Source of the DNA: IDS-8 sp040902105
GTDB taxonomy: Bacteria > Pseudomonadota > Gammaproteobacteria > Steroidobacterales > Woeseiaceae
Assembly (NCBI GenBank): GCA_040902105.1
Contig: JBBDXW010000075.1
Location: forward strand, 1 to 64,000
Direction: 5' to 3'
Length of the DNA stretch: 64,000 nt
Made by a program: the position numbers and the translations under genes. Of the stretch, positions 9,580 through 18,206 are shown piece after piece (position 1 is the stretch's first letter; each line of letters starts with the position of its first letter). Below the pieces are notes generated by a model. The model was not told where the DNA came from and did not search any database. It saw only the letters and a program-made list of their open reading frames with translations.

Positions 9580-11670
9580 ATGGCGCACCGCGAAGCCGCC
9601 GATTTTCTGGTGGAAATCGGCACCGAAGAGTTGCCGCCGAAGGCGCTGCAAGACCTCATGCTTGCCTTCGCACGAAACGTCGGCGAGGCACTGGAACAGG
9701 AGCGGCTGCCCTGGACCGCGATCTCGGGCTATGCCAGCCCGCGGCGCCTTGCGGTGCTGGTAACGAAACTCGCCACCGCGCAGACGGACCGCGAACTGGA
9801 GCTTCGCGGGCCTCCCGTGTCGGTCTCTTTCGATGCCGCCGGCGTACCGACGCCCGCGGCGAGAGCCTTTGCCGAAAAGTGCGGAGTTGCGGTCGATGCG
9901 CTGGGCCGCACGAAGACGGCGAAGGGCGAATGGCTCAGCTGTCGAACCGTTGAGGCGGGACAGGACGCCGCCCGCCTGTTGCCGGAAATCGTCGCCGGCG
10001 CGCTCGACAAGCTACCGGCGTCGCGGCGGATGCGTTGGGCCGACCTCGATTACGAGTTCGTCAGGCCCGTGCACTGGGTTGTCATGCTGCATGGACAAAG
10101 CGTCGCCGAGGGCACCGTGCTGGGTATCGAGGCGGGCAGGGTCACGCGCGGACATCGCTTTCTCGCTCCCGGCGAGATTGTCATCAACGAGCCGGCGGAT
10201 TATCTGCCGGCCCTCGAGAACCAGGGCTTCGTGCTCGCGGATTACGCAGAACGCCGGCAGCGAATCGTCGAGAGCGTGGCCAGGGCGGCGGCCGACGCGG
10301 GCGGTGCCGCCGTCGGCGACGATGCGCTGTACGACGAGGTCACGGCGCTGACCGAATGGCCGGTGCCCCTGACCGGGCGCTTCGACGCGTCCTTTCTCGC
10401 GCTGCCGCGAGAGGTCGTCATCGCGACGCTCACGAGCCACCAGCGCTATTTTCCGATTGAAGACTCGAGCGGAGAGCTGTTGCCGCGTTTCGTCACTGTC
10501 GCCAATCTTCAAAGCACAGACCCGGACAAGGTGCGTGACGGCAACGAGCGCGTAATCCGGCCGCGCCTCGCGGATGCCGCCTTTTTCTGGCAACAGGACC
10601 GGAAAACGGCGCTGGAAGCGCGCCGCGGCGCACTTACGGAGGTCGTTTACCAGAAGGATCTCGGCAGCATCGGCGACAGGAGTGAGCGAATCGCGCGGCT
10701 TGCCATCGCCATGGCACACCAGCTCGGCGCGGATGCGGGCGTGGTCGAGCGTGCCGCCCTGCTCGCGAAATGTGACTTGCTGACCGGTATGGTCGGCGAG
10801 TTTCCGGAACTCCAGGGCGTGATGGGGCGCTATTACGCTCTGGCCTCCGGCGAGCCGGAAGCAGTCGCGGTCGCGATCGCCGAACAGTACCTGCCGCGGT
10901 TCGCCGCCGATGCCCTGCCGGACACCGTCGCCGGGCAGATCCTCGCGGTCGCGGACAAACTGGATATGCTGGCCGGGATTTTCGCGCTGGGGAAGAAGCC
11001 CTCCGGCAACCGTGATCCGTTCGGCCTGCGGCGTGCTGCGCTCGGCATCGTCCGCATTGTCGTCGAGAAGCGGCTCGATCTGGACCTCGCGACGCTGCTC
11101 GACACGGCGTACGAACATCAGCCGCCGCGACCTGCCGATGACGCGGCTATGGCGAACGAAATATACGATTTCATTCTCGAGCGAATGCGCGCGCAGTACA
11201 TCGAGCAACGCAAGCTCGCGCCCGAGGTCTTCGAGGCTGTCCGGGCACGGCGCCCGGCGTCGCTGACGGACTTCGATGCGCGGGTGACGGCAGTGGCGGC
11301 GTTTCTCGAACTGGAGTCCGCCGCAAGCCTTGCTGCAGCGAACAAGCGTATTGCAAATATACTGCGACAGGCCGGTGATGAGGATTACGAACCGGTCGAT
11401 GCCGGCATGCTGCAGGACGATGCCGAGAAGGATTTGTACCGCGCCGTCCGGGCGGCACAGCAGTCAATCGCGCCGTTGCTCGAGAAACGCGCGTATGCGA
11501 AGGCGCTGGCTGCTCTTGCACAGTTGCGACAGACCGTCGACACCTTCTTTGACCAGGTGCTGGTTATGGCAGACGACGAAGCCGTCAAACAAAACCGGCT
11601 TGCGTTGCTTGCCGAGCTGCGCGCGCTGTTCCTCGATATTGCCGATATTTCGCGCTTGTCGACGGGCTGA
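9580..11670 (+). CDS. glyS: Glycyl-tRNA synthetase beta subunit
   Basis: The tRNA-recognising beta subunit of heterotetrameric glycyl-tRNA synthetase, 696 residues (E. coli 689). It opens with DFLVEIGTEELPPKAL and contains GYASPRRLAVLV, TSHQRYFPIED, the HD-like region LAKCDLLTGMVGEFPELQG with YYALASGEPEAVAVAI, and a C-terminal DALR-type anticodon-binding region ending FFDQVLVMADDEAVKQNRLALL. The ATG lies three bases after the glyQ stop. gmhB begins 30 bases downstream on the same strand, consistent with one transcription unit. Confidence 0.98.
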   Translation: MAHREAADFLVEIGTEELPPKALQDLMLAFARNVGEALEQERLPWTAISGYASPRRLAVLVTKLATAQTDRELELRGPPVSVSFDAAGVPTPAARAFAEKCGVAVDALGRTKTAKGEWLSCRTVEAGQDAARLLPEIVAGALDKLPASRRMRWADLDYEFVRPVHWVVMLHGQSVAEGTVLGIEAGRVTRGHRFLAPGEIVINEPADYLPALENQGFVLADYAERRQRIVESVARAAADAGGAAVGDDALYDEVTALTEWPVPLTGRFDASFLALPREVVIATLTSHQRYFPIEDSSGELLPRFVTVANLQSTDPDKVRDGNERVIRPRLADAAFFWQQDRKTALEARRGALTEVVYQKDLGSIGDRSERIARLAIAMAHQLGADAGVVERAALLAKCDLLTGMVGEFPELQGVMGRYYALASGEPEAVAVAIAEQYLPRFAADALPDTVAGQILAVADKLDMLAGIFALGKKPSGNRDPFGLRRAALGIVRIVVEKRLDLDLATLLDTAYEHQPPRPADDAAMANEIYDFILERMRAQYIEQRKLAPEVFEAVRARRPASLTDFDARVTAVAAFLELESAASLAAANKRIANILRQAGDEDYEPVDAGMLQDDAEKDLYRAVRAAQQSIAPLLEKRAYAKALAALAQLRQTVDTFFDQVLVMADDEAVKQNRLALLAELRALFLDIADISRLSTG

Positions 11671-11700
11671 CGTTGGCGGCGATTTTGCGGAGCGGCGCCC

Positions 11701-12300
11701 GTGGCTGAAAGTCTGATAGTCCTCGATCGGGACGGCGTGATTAATCATGACTCGGACGCATTCGTAAAAACGCCCGCGGAATGGATCCCCATTGACGGCA
11801 GCCTGAAGGCCATCGCCCTGCTGTCACGGAACGGATTTGTCGTGGCCGTCGCGTCGAACCAGTCCGGCATCGGGCGCAAGCTGCTGGATCGGCGGACACT
11901 GTATGCCATACACCGAAAGATGCGACGCGCAGTGAAGCAAGCCGGCGGATCGATCGATCGGATCGTGTACTGCCCGCACTTGCCGGGCGATGGCTGCGAC
12001 TGCAGGAAGCCGGCGCCCGGGCTGTTACTGCGCCTCGCGAAACACTACGGCGTATCCGTGCGCGGGGTGCCCGTGGTCGGCGACACGGAACGGGATATCC
12101 TGGCCGCGGAAGCCGCGGGCGCAAGGCCCATCCTGGTGCTCACCGGGAACGGCCGCCGGACGAAAGAGGAGCTCGAACGGCGCGGGTCCGGCGTCGAATT
12201 CTACGAAGACCTGCTGTGCGCGGCGCAAGTCCTGATCGGCGAAGTCAGAGCGGACGGACAATTGCGCAATCGTTCTGGCGGAAGCCAGACGGAACAATGA
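11701..12300 (+). CDS. gmhB: D-glycero-beta-D-manno-heptose-1,7-bisphosphate 7-phosphatase
   Basis: HAD-superfamily phosphatase in the ADP-heptose branch of lipopolysaccharide core synthesis, 199 residues from GTG 11701. Motif I is LDRDGVINHD (nucleophile and acid/base aspartates, about 8-17), motif II is SNQSGIGR, and motif IV is VVGDTERDI. Zinc-binding residues typical of GmhB are present in CPHLPGDGCDCRKPAPG (C-x-H ... C-x-C). The hydrophilic tail after ELERRGSG is a little longer than in E. coli. It lies between glyS and plsC, as in Pseudomonas. Confidence 0.93.
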   Translation: MAESLIVLDRDGVINHDSDAFVKTPAEWIPIDGSLKAIALLSRNGFVVAVASNQSGIGRKLLDRRTLYAIHRKMRRAVKQAGGSIDRIVYCPHLPGDGCDCRKPAPGLLLRLAKHYGVSVRGVPVVGDTERDILAAEAAGARPILVLTGNGRRTKEELERRGSGVEFYEDLLCAAQVLIGEVRADGQLRNRSGGSQTEQ

Positions 12301-12310
12301 GCGAACGCTA

Positions 12311-13039
12311 ATGCTCTTCATTCGCTCACTCGTATTCCAGATCTATTTCTTCGTCTCGGTCTCTTTGTTCGCCATTGCCATATTCGTGTGCTGGCCGTTT
12401 CCATACAGCGTTCGCTTCGGCCTGGCGCGCGGCTGGGGCCGGACGATGCTGTGGGGCGGCAGGATTATTTGCGGTCTCGAGTACGTCGTCGAAGGCAAGG
12501 ACAATATTCCGCACGAGCCGTGCGTCATCATGATCAAGCATTCGACCGTGTTCGAAGCTTACGCTCAGCTTGCTGTCTTTCCGCCACAAACCTGGGTAGT
12601 GAAACGTGAGCTTATGTGGATCCCGATTTTCGGTTGGGGCCTGGCGGCTCTGAAACCCATCGCGATCGACCGCGGCGCCGGCCATACCGCGGTATCCCAG
12701 GTCATCGAGCAGGGCAGGAAGAAACTCGCGGCTGGTATCTCGGTGGCGATCTTCCCGGAGGGCACACGCGTGCTGCGGGGTACCACGAAGAAATACGGAG
12801 TGAGCGGCGCGGCGTTGGCCAAGGATGCGCAATGCCGCGTTGTGCCGGTTGCGCACAACGCCGGAGACTTCTGGCCGCGGCGCAGCCTGATAAAGCGACC
12901 GGGCCTTATTCGCTTTTGCATCGGTCCGCCGATCGACACCGATCGGCGATCGCCGAAGGAAATCAATCAGGCCGTTCGCGAGTGGATTGAATCGAAGATG
13001 GCGGAGATCGAGGCTACACGTCCAGGTTCGACACAGTGA
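12311..13039 (+). CDS. plsC: 1-acyl-sn-glycerol-3-phosphate acyltransferase (PlsC family)
   Basis: Inner-membrane acyltransferase of 242 residues with an N-terminal hydrophobic helix (about 8-32), producing phosphatidate or a related acylated lipid. Motif I is KHSTVFEAY, giving H-x4-E instead of the usual H-x4-D, a variant typical of the paralogue next to gmhB-glyS. Motif III is VAIFPEGTR (about 149-157), with further motifs KRELMWIPIFGWGL and VVPVAHNAG. Its last 26 bases overlap the convergent 3' end of gyrB. The exact acyl acceptor cannot be told from sequence. Confidence 0.88.
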   Translation: MLFIRSLVFQIYFFVSVSLFAIAIFVCWPFPYSVRFGLARGWGRTMLWGGRIICGLEYVVEGKDNIPHEPCVIMIKHSTVFEAYAQLAVFPPQTWVVKRELMWIPIFGWGLAALKPIAIDRGAGHTAVSQVIEQGRKKLAAGISVAIFPEGTRVLRGTTKKYGVSGAALAKDAQCRVVPVAHNAGDFWPRRSLIKRPGLIRFCIGPPIDTDRRSPKEINQAVREWIESKMAEIEATRPGSTQ

Positions 13040-15452
13040 GAGCGTTCCTTTCGATGAACTCGCGCCGCGGTTCGACCTGATCGCCCATCAACGTCGTGAA
13101 AATCTCGTCTGCCTTGACGGCATCTTCGATCTTCACCTGCAGCAGACGGCGGGTCTCCGGGTTGACCGTCGTGTCCCAGAGCTGGTCCGGGTTCATTTCA
13201 CCAAGACCCTTGTAGCGTTGCACGGACTGTCCCTTGCGTGCGTCGTTCATCAACCAGTCGATCGCTTCGGCAAACGATTCGACGTTCACACGCTTGTCGC
13301 CGCGCTCGACATAAGCACCGGCCCCGAGCAGGTCATTGAGTTTCGCGGCCAGCGACACGATGTGTCCATACTCGCTGGTGTCGAAAAACTCCCGGGGCAG
13401 ATAGCGCGTGGTACTCATGCCGTGCTGCACCTTGCGTATCTCGATTCTTACGCCTTCTCCGTCGCTGTCGCCGCGATCGAGAGCGGCCGTATAGCTGCCG
13501 CCGTCACCGTTTTCGCCGCGCCCTCCCTGGGTTTTTGGCAACGCGGCCGACAGTTTCGCCGTCCAGTCCGCCAGAAGGTCCAGGTTCTCGTATGTGGCCG
13601 AGTTGGCTGCGGGCAATCGGCCGATCGAGCGCAATGTCGCTTCACCGTAACGGTTCGCAAGCCGCGAGATAATGCTTTCGACCGTCGTATACTCCTTCGC
13701 CAATGCCTCCAGTGCGGCAGCGGATAACGCCGGCGCTTCTGCTTTCACGTGCAGCGCCGCGTTATCCAGCGCCGAACTGAGCAGGTATGCAGTCAGTTCT
13801 GCATCGTCCTTCACGTAAACTTCCTGCTTGCCTCTTTTGATTTTGTAGAGCGGCGGCTGCGCGATGTACACGTGTCCGCGTTCAATCAGTTCAGGCATCT
13901 GACGATAGAAAAACGTCAGCAGCAAGGTGCGAATGTGCGAGCCGTCCACGTCGGCGTCGGTCATGATGATGACGCGGTGGTAGCGCAGCTTGTCCGGGTC
14001 GAAATCCGCGCGACCGATGCCGCAGCCAAGAGCTGTGATGAGGGTGCCCACTTCCGTCGAGGCAAGCATCTTGTCGAAACGGGCTTTCTCGACGTTGAGG
14101 ATTTTGCCTTTCAGCGGCAGGATGGCCTGGGTGCGACGGTCCCTGCCCTGTTTTGCGGAGCCGCCGGCGGAATCGCCCTCGACCAGGAACAGCTCGGACA
14201 AGGCCGGATCTTTCTCCTGGCAGTCCGCGAGCTTGCCCGGCAGGCCTGCGATGTCCAATGCACCTTTGCGACGGGTCATTTCTCGCGCCTTTCTGGCCGC
14301 TTCACGGGCCCGGGCAGCGTCGATGATTTTGCCGGCGATCGCCTTCGCTTCCTGCGGGTTCTCCAGCAGATACTCCTCGAGGCGCTCCGCCGTGGCTGCC
14401 TCGACAATCGCTTTAATTTCAGATGAAACTAACTTGTCCTTGGTCTGGGACGAGAACTTCGGGTCCGGCATCTTCACGCTCAGCACCGCCGTCAGGCCCT
14501 CGCGCGCGTCCTCGCCGCTCGGCGTGTACTTTTCCTTGCGCCCCGTCAGCTCGCGCTCTATGTAGCCGTTCAGCGTGCGCGTCAAGGCGCTGCGGAATCC
14601 CGCCAGGTGCGTGCCGCCGTCGCGCTGCGGAATGTTGTTGGTGTAGCAGAACATGTTTTCCTGGTAACCGTCGTTCCACTGCAGCGCCGCCTCCACGCCG
14701 ACCGAATCGCGCTCCGTCTGAAAGTAAAACACGGCCGGGTGTATCGGCGTTTTGTTGCGATTCAGGTGTTTGACGAAGGCCCGGATGCCGCCCTCGTATT
14801 CGAAACGGTCTTTCTTGTCCTCGCGCTCGTCGATCAACTCGATGCGGACACCGGAATTGAGGAACGACAGCTCGCGCAGCCGCTTGGCCAGGATGTCGTA
14901 GTGAAATACGATGTTGCTGAAGGTGTTGCTCGACGGCTTGAAGCGCAGCGTCGTCCCGGTCTTTTCAGTGTCACCGACAACCGCCAGCGGGGCCAGGGGT
15001 TCGCCGTGGCGATACTCCTGCTGATGAATCTTGCCGTCGCGGTGGATCGTCAGGATAAGTTGTTCCGACAGTGCGTTGACCACGGAGACGCCGACTCCGT
15101 GCAGGCCGCCCGATACCTTGTAGGAATTGTCGTCGAACTTGCCGCCGGAATGCAGCACCGTCATGATCACTTCGGCGGCGGAGCGCCCTTCCTCCGGGTG
15201 CAGGTCCACCGGGATTCCGCGTCCGTCATCGGTGACCGTGACCGATTCATCGGCGTGGATGGTGACGGTAATGACGTCGCAATAACCGGCCAGTGCTTCG
15301 TCGACCGAGTTGTCAACGACCTCGAAAACCATGTGGTGTAGACCGGTGCCGTCATCGGTGTCTCCGATGTACATTCCCGGGCGTTTCCGGACCGCGTCGA
15401 GGCCCTTTAAGACTTTGATATTGCTGGAAGTATACTGTCTGTCGTCGGCCAT
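13014..15452 (-). CDS. gyrB: DNA gyrase subunit B
   Basis: ATPase subunit of type II topoisomerase, 812 residues (E. coli 804). The GHKL ATPase domain shows VVDNSVDEALAGY, DDGRGIPVDLH and GGLHGVGVSVVNAL; the transducer follows; the TOPRIM domain begins ELFLVEGDSAGGSAKQGRDR and has the metal-binding IMTDADVDGSHIRTLLLTF. The C-terminus ends with KGLGEMNPDQLWDTTVNPETR. Start ATG 15452 is preceded by GGATAGGGA. It is last in the dnaA-dnaN-recF-gyrB series, but the recF-gyrB gap carries a palindromic repeat and probably its own promoter. Confidence 0.98.
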   Translation of the reverse strand: MADDRQYTSSNIKVLKGLDAVRKRPGMYIGDTDDGTGLHHMVFEVVDNSVDEALAGYCDVITVTIHADESVTVTDDGRGIPVDLHPEEGRSAAEVIMTVLHSGGKFDDNSYKVSGGLHGVGVSVVNALSEQLILTIHRDGKIHQQEYRHGEPLAPLAVVGDTEKTGTTLRFKPSSNTFSNIVFHYDILAKRLRELSFLNSGVRIELIDEREDKKDRFEYEGGIRAFVKHLNRNKTPIHPAVFYFQTERDSVGVEAALQWNDGYQENMFCYTNNIPQRDGGTHLAGFRSALTRTLNGYIERELTGRKEKYTPSGEDAREGLTAVLSVKMPDPKFSSQTKDKLVSSEIKAIVEAATAERLEEYLLENPQEAKAIAGKIIDAARAREAARKAREMTRRKGALDIAGLPGKLADCQEKDPALSELFLVEGDSAGGSAKQGRDRRTQAILPLKGKILNVEKARFDKMLASTEVGTLITALGCGIGRADFDPDKLRYHRVIIMTDADVDGSHIRTLLLTFFYRQMPELIERGHVYIAQPPLYKIKRGKQEVYVKDDAELTAYLLSSALDNAALHVKAEAPALSAAALEALAKEYTTVESIISRLANRYGEATLRSIGRLPAANSATYENLDLLADWTAKLSAALPKTQGGRGENGDGGSYTAALDRGDSDGEGVRIEIRKVQHGMSTTRYLPREFFDTSEYGHIVSLAAKLNDLLGAGAYVERGDKRVNVESFAEAIDWLMNDARKGQSVQRYKGLGEMNPDQLWDTTVNPETRRLLQVKIEDAVKADEIFTTLMGDQVEPRREFIERNALTVSNLDV

Positions 15453-15479
15453 TCCCTATCCTCTGGACGTAACCGGCGC

Positions 15480-15485
15480 ATTGTA
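15480..15485 (-). promoter_or_regulatory. Candidate -10 element for gyrB
   Basis: On the minus strand TACAAT lies 28 bases upstream of the gyrB ATG. The corresponding -35 position is poor. A gyrB-specific promoter is plausible because the repeat element separates gyrB from recF. Confidence 0.35.
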
Positions 15486-15616
15486 CCATTCCGGGGGGCT
15501 TGAAGGGCGATATTGAAGGGATCGAATAAGCCCGGTTGACACGGTTTTAGGGGGGATTTTGCCTTCTCGTCGCACGGAGCCGGCAGCGCATTATGAACGC
15601 TCGAGGTCGGAGGCAA

Positions 15617-15737
15617 GCGGCACCCCGGTTGGGGGAGGGGTGTCTCAGGACCGTCGTGAACACGTCCGTGTGGGCTTCGCAAAAACATCCCGGTTTTTGA
15701 CGATGCAGAGAAACCCTCCCCCCAACCGAGGCGCCGC
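15617..15737 (+). repeat. Dispersed palindromic repeat, copy B
   Basis: Located in the 328-base gyrB-recF gap, which holds nothing else apart from the candidate gyrB -10 element near 15480. Outer arms (about 15617-15642 and 15711-15737) are inverted copies built around GGTTGGGGG-AGGG. Between them, 15645-15691 repeats the core seen at the left window edge (6-52, opposite strand) with three mismatches. The structure suggests a folded RNA or a mobile palindromic element, not a gene. Confidence 0.75.
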
Positions 15738-15780
15738 CGACACGTTGCGCCGTTCATGAATAAGGCTCCTCTGGCGACCA

Positions 15781-16842
15781 TCAACGGCGGTGCAACACGC
15801 CGCGTTCCACGTGGAACCTTGCCGGCGGCTGTGGAAAGAGGTTGGCTGCGCCGTGCAGTGCGGTGGCAATAACCTGGCTGTTGAGTCCCGCGACCTCCGA
15901 CATCAGGCGCTCGAGGGCCTCGGTGTCCAGCTCGGCGGCGGGGTCGTCCAGTAACAGCAGCAGCGGCTGGTCCAGCGTTGCCTGGACCACCCGGCTGGCC
16001 GCCAGAATCAGGGTGCAGGCCAGCAGCTTTTGCTGCCCCCGGGAGACCAGCTTGCGGGCCTGGCGCTCGTCGTAGATCAGCCTCAGGTCCGCGCGGTGTG
16101 GCCCGATCGTCGTAATCCCGGCCTGCAGGTCTCGTTCCAGGCCCACGGCCAACGCCTCCGGGAGCGATTTGTCCGCGCTCCACCCTTGACGGTATTCGAA
16201 GCCCACCGCGCTGCCCAGAAGCCTGAGCCCCGTTGTCTCCAGCGCACCGAGCGTCCTGGCGAGGGCCCGTTGCCGGGCCGCATCGACTTCAAGGGCCAGG
16301 TCCGCGAACTCGCGGTCCCAGCCACGCAGTTCCGCGGTCGCACCGTCGCGAAGCGCGGCATTGCGTTGCTTCAGCGCCCGGCGGAAACGTCGCCAGAGGC
16401 CAAGATAACCTTGTTCCACGTGGAACGCGATCCAGTCGAGGTAACGTCGCCGATGCTCCGGACCGCCGGCGACCAGATTGTGTACGTCGGGATCCACGAT
16501 CTGCAGCGGCAGCGCCGTGGCCAGCGCGGCCGCGCCCCCGGTCCGATCCCCGTCGACGCTGATCTCCAGCCCGGACCGCCCATTCCGGACCCCGACAGCG
16601 GACTCCCGCGAGCCGGTTTGCACCTTGCTGAACAGCAGGAACTCGGAAGCGCCGTGGCGGACCAGTCGATGCGTCGGAGCCCCGCGGAAGGACTTCCCCC
16701 GACCCAGGTACGCGATGGCTTCCAGCAGGCTGGTCTTGCCGGACGCGTTGGGACCGTGGATGAGGTTGTATCGCGGGTCCGCTTCGAGGGTGACGGACGA
16801 CAGGCAGCGAAAATCCGTGCAGGTGAAGATACGGAGCGCCAT
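15781..16842 (-). CDS. recF: DNA replication and repair protein RecF
   Basis: SMC-like ATPase that loads RecA at single-strand gaps, 353 residues. Walker A is GPNASGKTS (30-38), the signature region includes LVSRGQQKLLACTLILA, and Walker B is LLLLLDDPAAELD. The start MALRIFTCTDFRC fits the family. It lies 52 bases after dnaN. Two palindromic parS-type sequences are embedded in the coding region, both encoding Phe-His-Val-Glu, one near residue 140 and one near the C-terminus. Confidence 0.97.
   Translation of the reverse strand: MALRIFTCTDFRCLSSVTLEADPRYNLIHGPNASGKTSLLEAIAYLGRGKSFRGAPTHRLVRHGASEFLLFSKVQTGSRESAVGVRNGRSGLEISVDGDRTGGAAALATALPLQIVDPDVHNLVAGGPEHRRRYLDWIAFHVEQGYLGLWRRFRRALKQRNAALRDGATAELRGWDREFADLALEVDAARQRALARTLGALETTGLRLLGSAVGFEYRQGWSADKSLPEALAVGLERDLQAGITTIGPHRADLRLIYDERQARKLVSRGQQKLLACTLILAASRVVQATLDQPLLLLLDDPAAELDTEALERLMSEVAGLNSQVIATALHGAANLFPQPPARFHVERGVLHRR
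15803..15818. promoter_or_regulatory. parS: parS centromere site 1 (within recF)
   Basis: CGTTCCACGTGGAACC contains the perfect 14-base palindrome GTTCCACGTGGAAC, the core of the ParB-binding parS consensus in gammaproteobacteria (TGTTCCACGTGGAACA). It lies near the 3' end of recF, about 29 kb from parA/parB and 2-4 kb from the candidate origin. Confidence 0.88.
16412..16427. promoter_or_regulatory. parS: parS centromere site 2 (within recF)
   Basis: TGTTCCACGTGGAACG has the same perfect 14-base core GTTCCACGTGGAAC as site 1, 609 bases away. Two independent occurrences of this 14-mer in one gene are very unlikely by chance, and multiple clustered parS sites are usual near oriC. Confidence 0.9.
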
Positions 16843-16894
16843 ACGCCTATGATACCCCCGAGGGGGCGCTCCCTAAGTCGGGCCGTTCGGCGGC

Positions 16895-17998
16895 CTACAG
16901 CCGCATCGGCATTACGACGTACTTGCAGTCCTCGTTCCCCGGGTCCCGCATGAGGCAACTCGAATTGCCGTCGACGACCGAGAGGGTCACCTCAGCGGAA
17001 TCAATAGCGCCCAACGCATCTTGCAAGTAAGTGACGTTAAAGCCGATTTCGATGTCGTCCCCGTCATACGTGACCTCAACCTCTTCCTCCGCTTCTTCCT
17101 GCTCGGGATTGTGCGCCTGCAAGGTCACGTTCCCCTTGCGGATGACCAGGCGGATGCCGCGGTACTTCTCGTTAGACAGAATCGCGGTTCGTTGCAGCGC
17201 GCCTTTCAGGAGCTGACGGTCGGCCGAGAGCTGGTTGCCGGTGTCTTTCGGAATCACCCGTTCGTATTCGGGGAAGCGGCCGTCCACCAGCTTCGAGGTG
17301 AAGCGAATGCCCGCCAACTGAATGCGGATATGGTTGCTGCCGAGTTCGATGGTCAGATCGCCGTCGCCGCCCATGCCCATCAGGCGTTGCAACTCGAGGA
17401 TGCCTTTGCGTGGCACGATGACCTGCTTTTCCGGGGCACCGGATCTGGCGAGTTCCACCTGGCACAAAGCCAACCGGTGACCGTCGGTTGCGACCGCTCG
17501 CAGATGCTTCTTGCCGCTCTCCAGCAGCAAGCCATTCAGGTAATAACGCACGTCCTGTTGCGCCATCGAAAAGTGCGTCTTGTCGAGGAGCCGGGCGAGC
17601 GAGGCCCTTGGAAGCTCCAGGCTCTCGCCGGCATTGATGTCGTCCACCGTGGGGAATTCCGCCGCGGGCAGGGTTGTCAGGCTGAACTTGCTTTTGCCCG
17701 ATCGAATCGCGAGCTTTTCGCCGCTCAGGCTGATCGCGATCTCGGCGTTTTCGGGGAGAGCCCTGCAGATGTCGAACAATTTTCGCCCGGGCACGGTCAC
17801 CTCCCCGGGGCTCTGAACGGCCACCTCCGCATCCGCCACCAGTTCTACTTCGAGATCCGTCGCGGTAATCGACAGCTGGCCCGCCTTTGCAACGAGCAAG
17901 ACGTTCGCCAGTATCGGCATCGTCTGCCGTCGTTCCACCACCCCGATTACAGCCTGTAACGGTTTCAGCAATGCCTCCCGTCCTGCGGTTAACTTCAT
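16895..17998 (-). CDS. dnaN: DNA polymerase III sliding clamp (beta subunit)
   Basis: Processivity clamp of 367 residues (E. coli 366). Start ATG 17998 gives MKLTAGREALLKPLQAV, aligning with E. coli, and has AGGTGGA four bases upstream; a GTG nine bases earlier is less likely. Three repeated clamp domains are recognisable, with VTVPGRKLFDICRALPE in domain 1 and the C-terminal YVVMPMRL ending that forms part of the partner-binding pocket. It is followed by recF, and is separated from dnaA by a roughly 210-base AT-rich gap with DnaA boxes. Confidence 0.98.
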   Translation of the reverse strand: MKLTAGREALLKPLQAVIGVVERRQTMPILANVLLVAKAGQLSITATDLEVELVADAEVAVQSPGEVTVPGRKLFDICRALPENAEIAISLSGEKLAIRSGKSKFSLTTLPAAEFPTVDDINAGESLELPRASLARLLDKTHFSMAQQDVRYYLNGLLLESGKKHLRAVATDGHRLALCQVELARSGAPEKQVIVPRKGILELQRLMGMGGDGDLTIELGSNHIRIQLAGIRFTSKLVDGRFPEYERVIPKDTGNQLSADRQLLKGALQRTAILSNEKYRGIRLVIRKGNVTLQAHNPEQEEAEEEVEVTYDGDDIEIGFNVTYLQDALGAIDSAEVTLSVVDGNSSCLMRDPGNEDCKYVVMPMRL

Positions 17999-18064
17999 CG
18001 ATTCCACCTGTTAATAAATACTGGAAATAATTCCTAATTTGTTATTATTAGGCACATGAAGCCC

Positions 18065-18073
18065 TGTGCATAA
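18065..18073 (-). promoter_or_regulatory. DnaA box, one mismatch, in AT-rich segment
   Basis: Minus-strand TTATGCACA, 8 of 9 to consensus, inside the AT-rich stretch. Confidence 0.55.
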
Positions 18074-18162
18074 CTTATTTTTGTCTTTTATAAACAAATA
18101 GTTAAGACCAATTCCCCGGCACTGGAAGTGCGGTAGGATCGGCCGGCTACCTGTGCATCTCC

Positions 18163-18171
18163 TGTGGATAG
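18163..18171 (-). promoter_or_regulatory. DnaA box, one mismatch
   Basis: Minus-strand CTATCCACA, 8 of 9 to consensus, 26 bases from the perfect box. Confidence 0.65.
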
Positions 18172-18197
18172 AAAACGGGCGGGATTTTGTGCACTGT

Positions 18198-18206
18198 TTA
18201 TCCACA
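18198..18206 (+). promoter_or_regulatory. DnaA box, perfect consensus
   Basis: TTATCCACA, the strong R1/R4-type box, abutting the dnaA stop codon. Confidence 0.85.

Larger units (their letters stand above)
18008..18206. other. oriC: Candidate origin region (AT-rich, DnaA boxes) between dnaN and dnaA
   Basis: The dnaA-dnaN gap begins with about 95 strongly AT-rich bases (18010-18105) in an otherwise GC-rich window, suitable for duplex unwinding. DnaA boxes follow: TGTGCATAA at 18065-18073 (one mismatch), TGTGGATAG at 18163-18171 (one mismatch) and a perfect TTATCCACA at 18198-18206. This may be the origin, or dnaN-proximal DnaA sites with the origin in the dnaA-rpmH gap as in Pseudomonas. Confidence 0.6.
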
